From Streptomyces sp. NBC_00569 (GTDB taxonomy: Bacteria > Actinomycetota > Actinomycetes > Streptomycetales > Streptomycetaceae), in the NCBI RefSeq assembly GCF_036345255.1, contig NZ_CP107783.1, positions 6,866,001-6,930,000 of the forward strand: a stretch of 64,000 bases of DNA, given 5' to 3'. Below the pieces are notes generated by a model. That model was not told the DNA's origin and made no database searches. It saw only the letters and a list, made by a program, of their open reading frames with translations. Shown here in pieces: positions 26,032 through 34,497 of this stretch. Every line of letters starts with the position of its first letter. Position 1 is the first letter of the stretch. The translations under genes and the position numbers were made by a program.

Positions 26032-26057
26032 GCCTCGCTCGCTGATACATTCGAGCC

Positions 26058-26684
26058 ATGGCCCAGAAGACCGCTCCCGACTCCAACCGCCGCAGCGAGC
26101 GTTCGCGCCGCGCGATCTACGACGCCGCCCTCGCCCTCGTCGGCGAGATCGGCTACCCCAAGACGACCATCGAGGGCATCGCCGCCCGCGCGGGCGTGGG
26201 CAAGCAGACGATCTACCGCTGGTGGTCCTCCAAGGCGGAGGTCCTCATGGAGGCCTTCATCGACCTCGGCGTCCAGGCGGCGGAGGCCGCCGGAGCGGGT
26301 GACTGGGCGGAGGCGGACGGCATCCCGGACACCGGCGACGTCGAGGCCGACCTCAAGGCGGTCCTGCGCGCCACCGTCGACGAACTGCTCGACCCCCGCT
26401 ACGACGCCCCCGCCCGCGCCCTCGCCGCCGAGGGGGTCGCCAACCCGGCCTTCGGCGAGGAGTTCGTCGGCCGCCTCCTCATGCCCGCCCTCGAGCTGTA
26501 CGTACGCCGGCTGCGCGCCGCGCAGGACGCCGGCCAGATCCGCGCCGACGTCGACCCGTACATCGCCCGCGACCTGTTCTCCGCGCCGCTCGCCCAGCGC
26601 TGGCTCCAGGGCACGGGCCCCCTGGACCACGCCTATGCCGACACACTCGTCGAGTACGTCCTCTACGGGCTCAGCCCCCGCTGA
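26058..26684 (+). CDS. TetR/AcrR family transcriptional regulator
   Basis: 208 residues from ATG 26058. The N-terminal helix-turn-helix is residues about 15-65 (RRAIYDAALALVGEIGYPK, TTIEGIAARAGVGKQTIYRWW), followed by an all-alpha C-terminal ligand domain of the TetR_C type with Trp and Glu-rich segments. It starts 27 bp after the third operator-like palindrome and probably represses itself and perhaps the divergent DUF6243 gene. The ligand is unknown. Its 3' end overlaps the convergent GDPD gene by 14 bp. Confidence 0.93.
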   Translation: MAQKTAPDSNRRSERSRRAIYDAALALVGEIGYPKTTIEGIAARAGVGKQTIYRWWSSKAEVLMEAFIDLGVQAAEAAGAGDWAEADGIPDTGDVEADLKAVLRATVDELLDPRYDAPARALAAEGVANPAFGEEFVGRLLMPALELYVRRLRAAQDAGQIRADVDPYIARDLFSAPLAQRWLQGTGPLDHAYADTLVEYVLYGLSPR

Positions 26685-27516
26685 CCCGTACCCGCACGTC
26701 CGACGGGGTGCGGGTCAGCAGGCCCGGCGCGTCCGAGATCACGCCGTTGCAGCCGAGCCGCAGCACCCGGTCCCGCTGCCGCGGCGAGTTCACGGTGTGC
26801 GCCCACACCCGCGGGATCCCGGACCGCGCGGCCCGTACGAGATCGGCGTCACGCGCCTGGTAGTCCACGTCGAGCAGGTCGACGAACCGGGCCCAGCGCG
26901 CCGGGTGGTCCGTGCGCATCTGGACCTTCGAGCGCCACAGCTGTGCCATGAGGCCCATGTCGTGGGCGCGCAGGGCGACGGCGGGGTCGTTGGAGTTCAC
27001 GAACACCGACCTGACCAGGCCCCGGCGTCGGATCATCGCGGCGAGCCCGTCCAGGCTCCGCGGGTCCTTCGCCTCCAGGGTCAGCACGATGCGCCCGCCC
27101 AGGCGGTCGAGGACCTCGTCGGCCGTCGGCAGCGGCTCGGCGTGCCAGCGGCCCGGCAGCGAGGCCTTCGGGCGCATCCGCACGCGCGTCCACTGCCGCG
27201 CGTCGAGTCTGTCCACGGGGCCCGACGTGTACGTCGTGCGGTCCAGGGTCGGGTCGTGCATCACCACGATCGTGCCGTCGCGCAGCATCCGCGTGTCGAA
27301 GTCGAGGACCTGCGCGGTACCGCGAGCGTAGGCGGCCGTCAGGCCCGACATGCTGTTCTCCGGGACCTCCAGGGCGCCGCCGCGGTGCGCCGTGTAGACG
27401 ATGCCGTGGAGGCTGGCGACGGTCAGGGGGCCGGAGTCCCACTCGAGGGGGGCGAGGGTCGGCGGGGCGAGGGCCAGGAGCCCGCCGAGGCCCGTCAGCG
27501 CAATCCGTGTGACCAT
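26671..27516 (-). CDS. Glycerophosphodiester phosphodiesterase
   Basis: 281 residues from ATG 27516; GTG 27543 is in frame upstream. A hydrophobic N-terminal stretch (IALTGLGGLLALAPPTLAPL) suggests export or membrane anchoring. The GDPD active site is clear: TAHRGGALEVPENSMSG near residues 42-58 (His, Arg, Glu), LDFDTRMLRDGTIVVMHDPTLDRTT (Glu-to-Asp substituted ExD site and second His) and LTLEAKD. It hydrolyses glycerophosphodiesters to glycerol 3-phosphate and alcohol, consistent with phospholipid or teichoic acid turnover. It overlaps the tetR gene tail-to-tail by 14 bp. Confidence 0.92.
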   Translation of the reverse strand: MVTRIALTGLGGLLALAPPTLAPLEWDSGPLTVASLHGIVYTAHRGGALEVPENSMSGLTAAYARGTAQVLDFDTRMLRDGTIVVMHDPTLDRTTYTSGPVDRLDARQWTRVRMRPKASLPGRWHAEPLPTADEVLDRLGGRIVLTLEAKDPRSLDGLAAMIRRRGLVRSVFVNSNDPAVALRAHDMGLMAQLWRSKVQMRTDHPARWARFVDLLDVDYQARDADLVRAARSGIPRVWAHTVNSPRQRDRVLRLGCNGVISDAPGLLTRTPSDVRVRVSGG

Positions 27517-27696
27517 GCCGACCACGGTAGGCAGGCAAATCACCGTAAACCCGCTAATGACACCCGATTATCTTCTGCGTCTCGTGTCGCTCCGTATCGC
27601 CCCGGGTACCCCGGATGTGGACAGTGGCCACCCGCGGCGCAGGATGGTGCGACCATGGGACATGCTTCTCGGTACTACGGCGAGGTGAGGGGATTG

Positions 27697-28422
27697 ATGG
27701 GCGCGGAGTTCGGCCGCCGGTCCGGCGGACAGGGCAGGATCTCCCAGTGGCTGCGTGCCAGGCGCCCGAAGGAGACCGAGGGCGACGGCGGCCGCGAGGC
27801 GCTGCTCCTGGCAGCGGCCGACGCGGGGCTTCCGCTCGCACCCGCCGCGTACCCCACCGACTACCGGTGTTCGTGCAGCCGCATCGGCTGTCCCACGCCC
27901 GGCAGGCACCCCGTCTCGTTCGCCTGGCAGACGCAGTCCACGACGGACCGCGGCCAGATCGAGCGCTGGGCCAGGCATCAGCCGCAGGCCAACTTCATCA
28001 CCGCGACCGGCATGGTCCACGACGTCCTGGACGTCCCCCTGGAGGCGGGCCGCGAAGCCCTCGAACGCCTCCTCGCGGCGAGCATCGACGTCGGCCCCGT
28101 GGCCGAGTCGGGCGGCGACCGCATGCTCTTCTTCACCGCCACTCGCGGCACCCCCGAGGACGAGGACGAGTGGTGGCCCTGCGAGCTGGACTGCCACCCC
28201 GAGACGATGGACGAGCACCCCGGCCTGCGCTGGCACTGCCGCGGCTCGTACGTCCCCGTGCCGCCCGCCCGGCTCCCCGGTGACCTGACCGTCGACTGGC
28301 TGCGAGGCCTCGAACACCCGCTGCCGGACCCGCTCACCCTGCTCGAAGCCCTCACGGACGCCTGCGCACGGTACGTGGGCGAGGAGAGGGACTTCACGAC
28401 GGCCTGGCCCTCGCGCGGCTGA
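27697..28422 (+). CDS. Bifunctional DNA primase/polymerase-like (prim-pol) domain protein
   Basis: 241 residues from ATG 27697 behind GAGGTGAGGGG; ATG 27655 is in frame. The family start is followed by ALLLAAADAGLPLAPAAYP and the Cys motif CSCSRIGCPTPGRHPVSFAW, then the prim-pol core with its acidic positions weakly kept (HDVLDVPLEAGREALERLL). The catalytic D-h-D motif of true archaeo-eukaryotic primases is not obvious, so it may lack polymerase activity. Short stand-alone versions recur in Streptomyces core chromosomes, here without a helicase or phage gene. Role unknown. Confidence 0.82.
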   Translation: MGAEFGRRSGGQGRISQWLRARRPKETEGDGGREALLLAAADAGLPLAPAAYPTDYRCSCSRIGCPTPGRHPVSFAWQTQSTTDRGQIERWARHQPQANFITATGMVHDVLDVPLEAGREALERLLAASIDVGPVAESGGDRMLFFTATRGTPEDEDEWWPCELDCHPETMDEHPGLRWHCRGSYVPVPPARLPGDLTVDWLRGLEHPLPDPLTLLEALTDACARYVGEERDFTTAWPSRG

Positions 28423-28460
28423 CGGACCGGGGCCAGGGGCTCGCACAGAGCCCCGGGACC

Positions 28461-29447
28461 CTAGCTGCCCTTCGCGCCCGTCAGACCCTCGAGCCGCGTC
28501 AGTATCTCGACGTCGCCACCCTTGGCCGGGTCGACGGCGACCTGGTTCGAGACGCGCTCCAGTGTCAGCGACTGCTTGACGTCGCCGGTCATCAGGGCCT
28601 TCACGTTCTCGTTGTCGACCGTGATGCTCAGGCCCTTGGACGCCGTCTGCTTCTCGTAGTGGTGCGTCGCGAAGAACACCATCGCCCCGCCGTCCGCGGT
28701 CCGAAGGGCCAGCGGCGCGTAGTCGCCCGACGTCATCGGCTCGTCGACGTACTGCCGGGCGAGACCCGGACGGCTCGCGTTCTTCTCCCGGGTGGTCCGC
28801 CACTGCGACGTGTGCCGGCCCGGCGCGAAACCGTCCCCGCCGTCCTTCAGATACGTCGCGTACGCGCGGCTCATGTCCTGCGGCGCCACCGCGAGCCCCG
28901 CGGCGTCCGCCGTCACGGGCCGCGCCCAGCCGTCCTTGTCCTTCTTGAACTCGGGGACGTCACCGGGCGACATGAGCGTCAGATACGCCACCTGCCAGGG
29001 CCGGTTCACCTCGTCACGGGTGAAGACGAGCATCCACCGGAAGTCGCCGCCCCGGTTGGCCTTCGTGTTCGCGACGAACCAGCGGGGCCAGCCCGCCTTC
29101 TTGGGAATGGTGAACTCGGCGTCCGACAGCTCCAGATCCGAGTGGCCGGGGTTGCCGTCGGGGTGGTTGGTGTGACCGGCCTTCAGCTTGGCGGCGTCGA
29201 TCGCGCCGAGCGCGCCCGTCACATGGTCCTCGTCGAGGGACCCGTCGTACGCCTTGTCGGCCTTGTTGTACGCGGTGGTGAAATCCTTCAGGGCGCGGGC
29301 GGCCTCGGCCTTCGTGGCCGCCGGGAGGACCTCCCGCTCCCCGTGCACCGTCACACACCCGCTCGCCGTCAGCGCCACGGCGGTCGCGAGGGCCACCGCC
29401 GTAACCGGCTTCCTGAGACCACGAGGCCTGCGGAGGAGCTTGCTCAT
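28461..29447 (-). CDS. Predicted lipoprotein of unknown function, last gene of the efe unit
   Basis: 328 residues from ATG 29447. A lipoprotein signal peptide runs to the lipobox TASGC near residue 31. The mature part begins with a helical region (ATKAEAARALKDFTTAYNKADKAYDGSL), then WPRWFVANTKANRGGDFRWMLVFTRDEVNRPWQVAYL. The layout resembles actinobacterial extracytoplasmic proteins with two NTF2-like halves. No enzymatic motif is evident. It is 69 bp after efeU on the same strand and may be co-transcribed with it. Function in iron uptake is only suggested by position. Confidence 0.8.
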   Translation of the reverse strand: MSKLLRRPRGLRKPVTAVALATAVALTASGCVTVHGEREVLPAATKAEAARALKDFTTAYNKADKAYDGSLDEDHVTGALGAIDAAKLKAGHTNHPDGNPGHSDLELSDAEFTIPKKAGWPRWFVANTKANRGGDFRWMLVFTRDEVNRPWQVAYLTLMSPGDVPEFKKDKDGWARPVTADAAGLAVAPQDMSRAYATYLKDGGDGFAPGRHTSQWRTTREKNASRPGLARQYVDEPMTSGDYAPLALRTADGGAMVFFATHHYEKQTASKGLSITVDNENVKALMTGDVKQSLTLERVSNQVAVDPAKGGDVEILTRLEGLTGAKGS

Positions 29448-29516
29448 CGGTTCTCTTCACCTTCCCCTTCCCGGGCCCGAACCCTATCGGGGAGGGGAGC
29501 GGCGCGAGCGTCCGGA

Positions 29517-30374
29517 TCAGGCTTTGGCGGACTCACGGGAAGACTGCGCCTCGGTCTTCGGCTTCCGGGACAGGAAACCGGCGGGCGCGAAGAACACCGC
29601 GAGCGTCGGGATCAAGTACAGCAGCCAGACGACGACTTGGAGGACCGTCGGATCGGGCTGGAAGTTGAACACGCCCTTGAGGAGCGTGCCGTACCAGCTG
29701 TCCGGCGGAATCGTCTCGCTGATGTCGAACGCCTTGCTGGACAGACCTCCCAGGAATTGCGCCTCCTGAAGGTCGTGCACGCCGTACGCGAGGACGCCCG
29801 CCGCCACGATCACCAGCATGCCGCCGGTCCACGTGAAGAACTTCGCCAGATTGATCTTCAGGGCGCCCCGGTAGAACAGCCAGCCGAGGACGACCGCCGT
29901 CAGCAGGCCCAGCAGGACACCGATCAGCGGCCCGTGCGTGCCGTCGTTCGACGCGCGCACCGACGCCCAGACGAACAGGGCGGTCTCAAGACCCTCGCGG
30001 CCCACCGCCAGGAAAGCGGTCGCGACCAGCGCGGCCGTACCCATCTGGAGTGCCGCGTCCAGCTTGCCGTGCAGCTCCGACTTCAGATGCCGCGCCGTGC
30101 GCCGCATCCAGAAGACCATCCACGTCACCAGGCCCACGGCGACGATCGACAGCGAACCGCCGAGCGCCTCCTGCGCCTCGAACGTCAGCTCCTGAGAGCC
30201 GAAGGTCAGCGCGAAACCGAAGCCGAGCGCCACGGCGACGGCGATGGCGATGCCGATCCAGATGGGACGCAGCGCGTCACGCCGGTCCGTCTTCACCAGA
30301 TACGCGATGAGGATGCAGACGACGAGGCTGGCCTCGAGTCCCTCGCGCAGGCCGATCAGGTAGTTGCCGAACAT
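29517..30374 (-). CDS. efeU: Iron permease EfeU (FTR1 family)
   Basis: 285 residues from ATG 30374. Seven hydrophobic segments are present. The two REGLE iron-passage motifs are REGLEASLVV near residue 9 and REGLETALFV near residue 126, as in FTR1/EfeU. It moves ferric iron through the membrane after oxidation of ferrous iron by partners. It starts 7 bp after the efeB stop, so the two are coupled in an operon that reads efeO-efeB-efeU. That order differs from efeUOB of Escherichia coli. Confidence 0.95.
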   Translation of the reverse strand: MFGNYLIGLREGLEASLVVCILIAYLVKTDRRDALRPIWIGIAIAVAVALGFGFALTFGSQELTFEAQEALGGSLSIVAVGLVTWMVFWMRRTARHLKSELHGKLDAALQMGTAALVATAFLAVGREGLETALFVWASVRASNDGTHGPLIGVLLGLLTAVVLGWLFYRGALKINLAKFFTWTGGMLVIVAAGVLAYGVHDLQEAQFLGGLSSKAFDISETIPPDSWYGTLLKGVFNFQPDPTVLQVVVWLLYLIPTLAVFFAPAGFLSRKPKTEAQSSRESAKA

Positions 30375-30381
30375 CGTGTCC

Positions 30382-31665
30382 TCATGCCTCCTTGGAGAAC
30401 AGCGCCCGGCCCCACCAGTCGCCGGAGTCCCGGACGCCCGGCGGGACGGCGAAGACGGCCGAACCCACGTGCTGGATGTACTCGTTGAGCGCGTCGCTGC
30501 GCGACAGGTTGCGCTGCACGCGGATGAACCCCTTGCGCACGTCCTTCTGGTAGGCCAGGAAGAACAGGCCGGCCTCCAGACGGCCGAGGCCGTCCGTGCC
30601 GTCGGTGAAGGAGTAGCCGCGGCGCAGGATGGTCGCCCCCGCGTTGGAGTCGGGGTGCGCGAGCCGCACGTGCGCGTCCGGCTTCATCGCCTTCAGGAAC
30701 GGCTCGTCGCGCTCCTTGGCTTTGCCGACCGGGGCGCCCTCGCCCTTGTCGCGGCCGAAGACGTCCTCCTGCTCCTGGAGCGACGTACGGTCCCACGTCT
30801 CGATGTTCATCCGGATGCGCCGGGCGACGAGGTACGAACCCCCGGTCATCCAGGCCGAGCCCGCGTCCGTGTCCTTGGCGCCGACCCATACGTGCCGGTC
30901 CAGACGGTCCGTCTCGGTGCCGGCGATGTTGCGGGTGCCGTCCTTGAAGCCCATCAGGTTGCGCGGGGTCTGCGCGTCCGGAGTGGTCGACGACGTCTTG
31001 CCGAAGCCGAGCTGGGACCAGCGGACGGCGACCTTGCCGAAGCCGATCCTGGCGAGGTTGCGGATGGCGTGCACGGCGATCTGTGGATCGTCCGCGCATG
31101 CCTGGATGCACAGGTCGCCGTCACTGCGGGCCTTGTCGAGATTGTCGCCGGGGAACTTGGGCAGGTCGACGAGCGCCTCCGGCCGCCGGTCCGCAAGCCC
31201 GAACTTCTCGAACAGGGACGGGCCGAAGCCGATGGTGAGGGTGAGCCGGGACGGCTTGAGGCCGAGCGCCTCGCCGGTGTCGTCCGGCGGTGCCTCGGGC
31301 AGACCGCCGTACGCTCCCTCGCCGACCGCGTGCCCCTCCGTCATGCGGGACGCGGCCTTCGTCCAGTCCTTCAGGAGCTGCACGAACTCGTCGCGGTCGT
31401 CGGTCTTCACGTCGAACGACGCGAAGTGCAGACGATCCTGCACGGCGGTGGCGATTCCGGCCTGGTGCGCGCCGTGGAACGACACGGCGCCGCCCGAGTC
31501 GGCGACCGGCTGGGGATCGTCACCGGTCCGCGTCACGGCGACGGCGCCCCCCGCGGCGGCGGCACCGAGCGCGAGCCCGGCACCGCCCACCGCGAGCAGC
31601 GAACGACGCGACGGCGTACGGGAGTTGTCCGATCCGACCGAGACATCGGTGGTGGTGTCCGTCAT
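30382..31665 (-). CDS. efeB: Deferrochelatase/peroxidase EfeB (DyP type), Tat-exported
   Basis: 427 residues from ATG 31665. A twin-arginine motif SRRSLLAVGG lies at residues 19-28. The DyP-peroxidase signature is GFKDGTRN (GxxDG), followed by WVGAKDTDAGSAWMTGGSYLVARRIRM and a C-terminal haem region (GLFFLAYQKD, FIRVQRNL). EfeB binds haem and is credited with iron extraction or peroxidase activity in the periplasm-like space. It lies between efeO and efeU with gaps of 30 and 7 bp. All are under one predicted iron-responsive promoter. Confidence 0.95.
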   Translation of the reverse strand: MTDTTTDVSVGSDNSRTPSRRSLLAVGGAGLALGAAAAGGAVAVTRTGDDPQPVADSGGAVSFHGAHQAGIATAVQDRLHFASFDVKTDDRDEFVQLLKDWTKAASRMTEGHAVGEGAYGGLPEAPPDDTGEALGLKPSRLTLTIGFGPSLFEKFGLADRRPEALVDLPKFPGDNLDKARSDGDLCIQACADDPQIAVHAIRNLARIGFGKVAVRWSQLGFGKTSSTTPDAQTPRNLMGFKDGTRNIAGTETDRLDRHVWVGAKDTDAGSAWMTGGSYLVARRIRMNIETWDRTSLQEQEDVFGRDKGEGAPVGKAKERDEPFLKAMKPDAHVRLAHPDSNAGATILRRGYSFTDGTDGLGRLEAGLFFLAYQKDVRKGFIRVQRNLSRSDALNEYIQHVGSAVFAVPPGVRDSGDWWGRALFSKEA

Positions 31666-31695
31666 CCCTGACCCCTTACCTGCGTACCCGGAGGG

Positions 31696-32853
31696 CTACT
31701 TGACGACGACGGCGGCGGCGAGCTTGGACAGCGGCTCCGCGAGCGCGTTCACCGCGTCCTGGAGCTCCTTGCGGTCCGCCTTGCCGACCTTGTCGTAGGA
31801 GGTGAACTCGTAGGAGGTCTTGTCCTTGCGGTACTTGTCGAGCAGCGTGTCCAGGGCGGCGAACTGCTTGTCGAGCTCCTTCGTCAGCGCGGCGTCGTTC
31901 TCCGCGGCGACGGGCTTGAGCAGGTCGTACGCCTTCTCGGCACCCTCGACGTTGGCCTTGAAGTCGACGAGGTCGGTGTGCGAGTAGCGCTCCTCCTCGC
32001 CCGTGACCTTGCCGGTGGCGACCTCGTCGAGGAGCTCCTTGGCGCCGTTGGCCATGGAGGTCGGCGTGATGTCCGCCTTGCCGACGCGGGTCTGCCAGTC
32101 CTTGAGGTCCTTGTCGAGCTGTGTCGCCAGCTCCTTCTCCCGCGAGCCGATCTTCTTGTCCTGCCACAGCGCCTTCTCCAGGCGGTGCCAGCCGGTCCAG
32201 TCCGTCTTCGGGTCCTGCCCCTCCTCCAGGCCGTCCGCGCGGACGTCGACCTTCGGGTCGATGTCACCGAAGGACTCGGCGACGGGCTCGGTGCGCTCCC
32301 AGCCGAGACGGGACGGGGCGTACGCGGCCTGCGCGGCCTTCAGGTCGCCCTTGCGCACGGCGTCCGTGAACGTCGTCACCTTGGGCAGCGTCTCATCGGC
32401 CTGCTCCTGCGCGTACGTCCGGTAGGCGGCGACGGCCTTGTCCAGGCGGGCGTCACGCTTGACGGCCTTGCCGCCGGTGACGGTCACCTTCTGGCGGATG
32501 CCGTCGCCCTTCATGCCGGGCTTGCAGGCGATCTCGTACGAGCCGGCCTTCACCTCGGCGGTCAGCTTCTGCTTGGTGCCGGGGCCGATGTTCTCGCGCT
32601 CGCTGACGATCCGGTCGTCCGGGAACAGGACATAGACCTCGGTGACCTTGGAGCCCTTGTTCTCTATGGACAGCTCGACATGGCCGGCCGGGAAACGGGT
32701 CTTGGAGACATCGCACTTGTCGTCCGTGGCGGTGACCTCGACGACGCGGTCGCCACCGGACTTGGCGTCGCTCTTCTGGGTGCAGCCCGTGACGGCGGCC
32801 AGGGTCGCCGCGGTGGCGGCGGCGGTGACAACAGTGAGTCGGACGGCTCGCAT
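31696..32853 (-). CDS. efeO: Iron uptake lipoprotein EfeO (cupredoxin plus M75 imelysin-like)
   Basis: 385 residues from ATG 32853, which has GGAG just upstream; ATG 32877 lacks one. The lipobox is AAVTGC near residue 24. Residues about 40-125 are a cupredoxin-like domain (FPAGHVELSIENKGSKVTEVYVLFPD). The rest is the imelysin-like M75 domain with the GWHRLEKALW metal-binding HxxE motif near residue 223. EfeO binds metal outside the membrane for EfeU. It is the first gene of the operon and carries an iron box 44 bp upstream. Confidence 0.95.
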   Translation of the reverse strand: MRAVRLTVVTAAATAATLAAVTGCTQKSDAKSGGDRVVEVTATDDKCDVSKTRFPAGHVELSIENKGSKVTEVYVLFPDDRIVSERENIGPGTKQKLTAEVKAGSYEIACKPGMKGDGIRQKVTVTGGKAVKRDARLDKAVAAYRTYAQEQADETLPKVTTFTDAVRKGDLKAAQAAYAPSRLGWERTEPVAESFGDIDPKVDVRADGLEEGQDPKTDWTGWHRLEKALWQDKKIGSREKELATQLDKDLKDWQTRVGKADITPTSMANGAKELLDEVATGKVTGEEERYSHTDLVDFKANVEGAEKAYDLLKPVAAENDAALTKELDKQFAALDTLLDKYRKDKTSYEFTSYDKVGKADRKELQDAVNALAEPLSKLAAAVVVK

Positions 32854-32896
32854 GCGGGCTCCAAGACGGTGAGGCACAGTGAGTGAGGCGGACCTA

Positions 32897-32915
32897 ACTT
32901 AACCGAGGCTTACCT
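32897..32915. promoter_or_regulatory. Iron box upstream of efeO
   Basis: Read on the minus strand the site is TGAGGTAAGCCTCGGTTAA, matching 12 of 19 positions of the DmdR1/IdeR consensus and containing the core AGGTAAGCCT. An additional TTAGG half-site lies five bases further upstream in that reading. It is 44 bp from the efeO start. Confidence 0.75.
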
Positions 32916-33059
32916 CAGTGCTACCCGGGGGTCCAGTGATTCAGCTCTCACAAAAGAGCACCGATCGCGCCCCGGCCACAAGCGACCCATGGACGACCCG
33001 GGAAACGGCAAACGGAAGGCAAAAACCCGCGACGCCCCACTGAATGATTGACTGTCCGG

Positions 33060-33701
33060 GTGACGGACTACGACGTGCTCCGAGTCTTCTGCGGACCCCA
33101 TGGCGACCACGGCAATGAGCTCGGGGTCGTACGAGAGGGAAGCGACGTCCCCGACGAGGGCGACCGGCAGGCTCTGGCGGCGAAGCTCGGCTTCAGCGAG
33201 ACGGTGTTCGTGGACGACCCCGAGCGCGGCGTCATCGACATCTACACGCCGACCGTGCGCCTCCCCTTCGCCGGACACCCGTGCGTCGGTACGGCCTGGC
33301 TCCTGGACGTGCCCGAACTGGTCACCCCCGCGGGAGTGGTGGGCACGCGGCTGGACGGCGAGTTCACCTGGATCGAGGCGCGACCGGAGTGGGCGCCGCC
33401 CCGGACGCTGCGCGAGTACGGCTCGGCGGCGGAGGTGGAGAACCTCCCGGTTCCCCCGCCGGGGGAGTGGATCTACGCCTGGGCGTGGGAGGACGTGGCG
33501 GCAGGAAGGGTGAGGGCCCGGGGGTTCCCGGGCAGGAACGACGGAATCGACGAGGACGAGGCGACCGGAGCGGCAGCACTCCTGCTCACGGCGCACCTGC
33601 ACAGGGCCCTGAACATCACGCAGGGCAAGGGCTCCCAGATTCTCACGGCCCCCCAGCCCGACGGTCTGATCGAAGTGGGCGGCAGGGTCCGCCTGACCTG
33701 A
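33060..33701 (+). CDS. Short PhzF-family protein
   Basis: 213 residues from GTG 33060 (MTDYDVLRVFCGPHGDHGN); TTG 33048 is in frame. The fold matches PhzF: the N-terminal strand, KLGFSETVFVDD with the catalytic-type Glu near residue 49, YTPTVRLPFAGHPCVGTAWLL, and the C-terminal DEDEATGAAALLL. It is shorter than typical members (about 280) by loss of central segments, so it may be a simplified isomerase. The paralogue at 15.6 kb has full length. It is convergent with and directly abuts the heme oxygenase gene. Confidence 0.85.
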   Translation: MTDYDVLRVFCGPHGDHGNELGVVREGSDVPDEGDRQALAAKLGFSETVFVDDPERGVIDIYTPTVRLPFAGHPCVGTAWLLDVPELVTPAGVVGTRLDGEFTWIEARPEWAPPRTLREYGSAAEVENLPVPPPGEWIYAWAWEDVAAGRVRARGFPGRNDGIDEDEATGAAALLLTAHLHRALNITQGKGSQILTAPQPDGLIEVGGRVRLT

Positions 33702-34352
33702 TCAGGCGGCGCTGCTGAACTCCTCGCCGAGAGCCCTGAAGACGGCGGTGTTGAGGGCGAACGCCCGCTTGCACTCGGCCACGATGCGCAGCTTCTCGAG
33801 CTCGTCGGCGCGAACTCCGTCGAGCAGAACGCGATAACTCCGCTTGAAAGCCGCAGGGTTCGGAACACCCTCGAACACGTAGAACCGCACGCCATCACCC
33901 TTGCGGGCGAAGCCCCAGTTCTTCTCGGCCTTGTCGCGAATGATCTGGCCGCCGGACAGATCCCCCAGGTACCGGGTGTAGTGGTGGGCGACGTAGCCCC
34001 CGGGCCAGTCCTGGGCGCACTCGGCGACGCGCGAGGCGTACGCCTGGGTGGCCGGCAGTGCGGAAACGCCGTCGCGCCACCCGGCCCCGCGGAGGTGGGC
34101 CAGATCCCGCTCGATGGCGGGAACCCGGAACAGCTCGGCCTGGATGAACGGGCCGGCGACGGCGGACCCCTCCAGCCCCTTCGCCGCCTCCTCCAAGGCC
34201 CGGTAGACGAACCAGAGTTGCTCGGTGTACCGGGCGTAGGCGTCGACGCCGAGGGATCCGCCGAGAAGGTCGCTCATGAACGTGGTGCTCTCGGCCTCTG
34301 TGTGCTGCTCGTGAGAGGCGGTGCGGATCAGGGTGGAGAACGGCGTACCCAT
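33702..34352 (-). CDS. hmuO: Biliverdin-producing heme oxygenase
   Basis: 216 residues from ATG 34352 behind CTGGAGG. The proximal haem ligand by alignment is His17 (HEQHTEAESTTFMSDLL), and the distal helix has the kinked YLGDLSGGQ. It opens haem to biliverdin, CO and iron, giving an iron source from haem. Size and motifs fit the corynebacterial HmuO type. The start is 21 bp from an iron box, so it should be expressed when iron is short. Its stop codon abuts the stop of the PhzF gene with no spacer. Confidence 0.95.
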   Translation of the reverse strand: MGTPFSTLIRTASHEQHTEAESTTFMSDLLGGSLGVDAYARYTEQLWFVYRALEEAAKGLEGSAVAGPFIQAELFRVPAIERDLAHLRGAGWRDGVSALPATQAYASRVAECAQDWPGGYVAHHYTRYLGDLSGGQIIRDKAEKNWGFARKGDGVRFYVFEGVPNPAAFKRSYRVLLDGVRADELEKLRIVAECKRAFALNTAVFRALGEEFSSAA

Positions 34353-34373
34353 GAGGCCTCCAGATCGCTAAGC

Positions 34374-34392
34374 TTAGGCTTGCCTAACTTAC
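34374..34392. promoter_or_regulatory. Iron box upstream of the heme oxygenase gene
   Basis: TTAGGC-TT-GCCTAA (34374-34387) is an exact inverted repeat and the extended site TTAGGCTTGCCTAACTTAC follows the DmdR1/IdeR pattern. It lies 21 bp upstream of the heme oxygenase start, over or just downstream of the expected promoter. Confidence 0.85.
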
Positions 34393-34453
34393 CAGGTTCC
34401 CGACGCCCTGTCGGTAAAAACGCTACCCCGATCACTCACCGGGGCAACACAAA

Positions 34454-34482
34454 AGGCCCGCCCCCATGAGAGGGGCGGGCCT
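34454..34482 (-). terminator. Intrinsic terminator of the methionine aminopeptidase gene
   Basis: AGGCCCGCCCC (34454-34464) pairs exactly with GGGGCGGGCCT (34472-34482) around a 7-base loop. Read on the minus strand a TTTT run follows the stem. It is 16 bp past the aminopeptidase stop. Confidence 0.9.
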
Positions 34483-34497
34483 GTGGGCGAATCCCGG

